A stretch of DNA of 25,331 bases from contig DGEI01000019.1 of the NCBI GenBank assembly GCA_002385885.1, positions 1 through 25,331 of the forward strand. Reading direction: 5' to 3'. This document shows, piece by piece, positions 23,936 to 25,331 of the stretch. Each line of letters begins with the position of its first letter. Positions within the stretch are counted from its first letter, which is position 1. The notes under the pieces were generated by a model. It was not told the origin of the DNA. It made no database searches and saw only the letters and a program-made list of their open reading frames with translations. The stretch is from Firmicutes bacterium UBA3930 (lineage in GTDB: Bacteria > Bacillota > Clostridia > Caldicoprobacterales > Caldicoprobacteraceae). The position numbers and the translations under genes were made by a program.

Positions 23936-25027
23936 TCACTCCTTTGGAAATGGAATTATGAGTATTATTTTCGTATACTGTCCTTCAACGCTCTCCATAC
24001 GAATGAAGTGATCATCTCCATAAAAAAGTTTCAATCTTTCATTAATATTTCTGAGTCCTATCCCCCCTATAGTTGAAGCCGTATAGCTGGATTTTTCAAA
24101 AGATATATTCATGTTTTTTAGATCTTGTTCGTTTATACCTAACCCGTCATCTGTTACTTCGATTCTTATTCCATCTTTTCCTTCCAGCATTACGTTTATG
24201 GTAACAGTCAAGGCATTGTTTTCTCCTCGAAATCCATGTGTAATGCTGTTTTCCACTATAGGCTGCATTATATATTTTAGTATTTGCATGTTTGAAAGAT
24301 ACTCCGGTAAGTTAACAATTAATTTGATCTTCTCTCCATATTTAATCTTTTGTATCCTCATATAATTCTTTACATATTCAATTTCTGCCTTCAAGGTTGT
24401 CTGTTTACACTGATTATTCAAATTATAGCGAAGCATTTTCCCGAAATCCGCTATTGTATCTGCAATATCATAGTTTCCTGTCAAAACCATTTTTCCAGCT
24501 AAAATATCAAGAGTATTATAAAAAAAATGTGGATTTATTTGGTATTGCAGTGCATTTATCTGCGCTTCCTTTTTAGCTATTTCCTTTTTTACTATATCAT
24601 TTATCAACTCATTGATTTTTTGTATCATTAAGTTAAAGTTTTCTGCAATGACACTAATCTCATTTTTTCCCTTGACCGGAACACGCAAACTAAAATCACC
24701 TTGTACAACTTTGTTCATAATATTCATGCAATTTCTGATATTCCGGAAAAATATCCCGATTAATACATAAAAATTGACAATTAAAAAAATAGTAGCACAA
24801 ATTATAAAAATGGTATTTAATATCAGTGAATTAAAAGCTTTTTTCTCAGCAGTTAATGAAGCTACAAGTCCAAATTTTACATTCAATTTATCAATTATAT
24901 CATATATGAAAAGACTTTGATTGTATTCAATGTTCCCTTCATTATTAACAAAAAGGTCCCCTATTGAATCCACCGGGAAATAGTCCTTTATATTTTTCGA
25001 TGTGTATAAAGTGTCTTGATTGTACAA
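23936..25027 (-). CDS. Sensor histidine kinase (YesM/LytS type), C-terminal part after a frameshift
   Basis: This frame holds the end of the extracytoplasmic sensor domain, a membrane helix (around AFNSLILNTIFIICATIFLI), a HAMP domain (about 90-145), the His_kinase (PF06580) box with the phosphoacceptor histidine in Q-I-N-P-H-F-F-Y-N-T-L, and a HATPase_c domain with V-E-N-S-I-T-H-G (N box), D-D-G-L-G-I (G1) and G-G-I-G-L-R-N-I-N-E-R-L (G2). All catalytic motifs are intact. The TTG at 25027 is only the first possible start in this frame and has no ribosome binding site. The true N-terminus is in the adjoining frame, upstream of a run of seven As on the plus strand (25026-25032). Restoring one base joins the two parts in frame. 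Confidence 0.88.
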   Translation of the reverse strand: MYNQDTLYTSKNIKDYFPVDSIGDLFVNNEGNIEYNQSLFIYDIIDKLNVKFGLVASLTAEKKAFNSLILNTIFIICATIFLIVNFYVLIGIFFRNIRNCMNIMNKVVQGDFSLRVPVKGKNEISVIAENFNLMIQKINELINDIVKKEIAKKEAQINALQYQINPHFFYNTLDILAGKMVLTGNYDIADTIADFGKMLRYNLNNQCKQTTLKAEIEYVKNYMRIQKIKYGEKIKLIVNLPEYLSNMQILKYIMQPIVENSITHGFRGENNALTVTINVMLEGKDGIRIEVTDDGLGINEQDLKNMNISFEKSSYTASTIGGIGLRNINERLKLFYGDDHFIRMESVEGQYTKIILIIPFPKE

Positions 25028-25331
25028 AAAAACAAGTCATTATCTATCTTATTTGTCTCTAAAAAAAGCAGATTCTCATCTGAGATTTCAATTGCAATAG
25101 TCCCCAGGTACGTTTGATCATAATTCATAATTTTTTGTAAATAGATAAACTCATCCTTATCCGAAGCATTTCTTAAAGACCAGTTTTTGAAATAATCTTT
25201 GCCATTTATTCGCAGCCAGAGTTCACGTTCATCCGAGTCTATAAATTTTTTGTACCATTCTTTAGCCAATAATCTCTCATCACTAAAAAAGTACTCCCAG
25301 CCTTCCGGAATCGTCGTATTATGCATAAATA
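24988..25331 (-). pseudogene. N-terminal sensor fragment of the frameshifted YesM-like kinase (continues past the right edge)
   Basis: About 113 codons of the same kinase in another frame, open to the window end. The visible part (for example F-F-S-D-E-R-L-L-A-K-E-W-Y-K-K-F) resembles the middle of an extracytoplasmic dCACHE-like sensor domain; the first membrane helix must lie beyond the edge. Good matches to the family layout stop at N-D-L-F-F, at the T7 run on the coding strand, and the downstream frame resumes with Y-N-Q-D-T-L-Y. Either a real loss-of-function or phase-variable allele, or a homopolymer error in the sequence. Confidence 0.75.

Noticed and set aside
1..25331. CRISPR arrays, insertion sequences, phage genes or known defence systems
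   Set aside because: No regularly spaced repeats, transposase, integrase or Cas-like protein was found in any frame.

Overview
The window looks like a chromosomal segment of a low-to-moderate G+C anaerobic firmicute, most likely a saccharolytic member of the Clostridia. The evidence is strong AGGAGG-type ribosome binding sites, several TTG/GTG starts, a YwqE/YwqD/YwqC-type tyrosine phosphatase/kinase capsule module, a YesM/YesN-type two-component pair, and an RND pump with no outer-membrane partner. The genus is an inference; no rRNA or other marker gene is present. Most genes are on the minus strand, so the layout below runs from the left edge but transcription mostly runs right to left.

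Positions 1-1760: end of a polysaccharide-regulation operon, transcribed leftward: Wzz/CpsC-type membrane modulator, BY-kinase (CpsD), then a PHP-type phosphotyrosine phosphatase (CpsB) cut by the window edge. A terminator and an extended -10 promoter separate it from 1863-3173, an anti-sigma-like membrane protein (zinc finger plus DUF4349) with an ECF-type promoter but no sigma gene beside it. Next come a small carboxypeptidase-regulatory-like domain protein (3241-3708), a 118-residue low-complexity protein of unknown function (3858-4214), and the ribosome-associated GTPase HflX.

Positions 5685-14849: a carbohydrate-utilisation cluster, all leftward: AraC-family regulator, GH3 glycosidase, solute-binding lipoprotein, two permeases and two ATPases of the Opp/Dpp class, ending in a clear terminator. 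The transporter is of the peptide family by sequence, but the GH3 and AraC neighbours suggest that it imports beta-linked oligosaccharides, which the GH3 enzyme then hydrolyses in the cytoplasm. A perfect 20-bp palindrome lies in front of the GH3 gene and a strong hairpin lies between the binding-protein and permease genes.

Positions 14850-18063: two rightward genes with long AT-rich upstream gaps: a MenA-like UbiA-family prenyltransferase and a multi-spanning CmpX/TM_helix-repeat membrane protein followed by a strong terminator.

Positions 18118-22781: an efflux unit, leftward: RND transporter then TetR repressor. A well-formed sigma-A promoter is followed directly by a TetR-style dyad operator, consistent with autoregulation. 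The RND protein carries a roughly 230-residue coiled-coil insertion in the docking region of its first extracytoplasmic loop, and no adaptor or TolC gene is present. This is the most unusual feature of the window.

Positions 22940-25331: tRNA-Leu(CAA) with its own promoter and a following hairpin, then a YesN-like response regulator and its YesM-like sensor kinase. The kinase reading frame is broken at a seven-base homopolymer and runs off the right edge.
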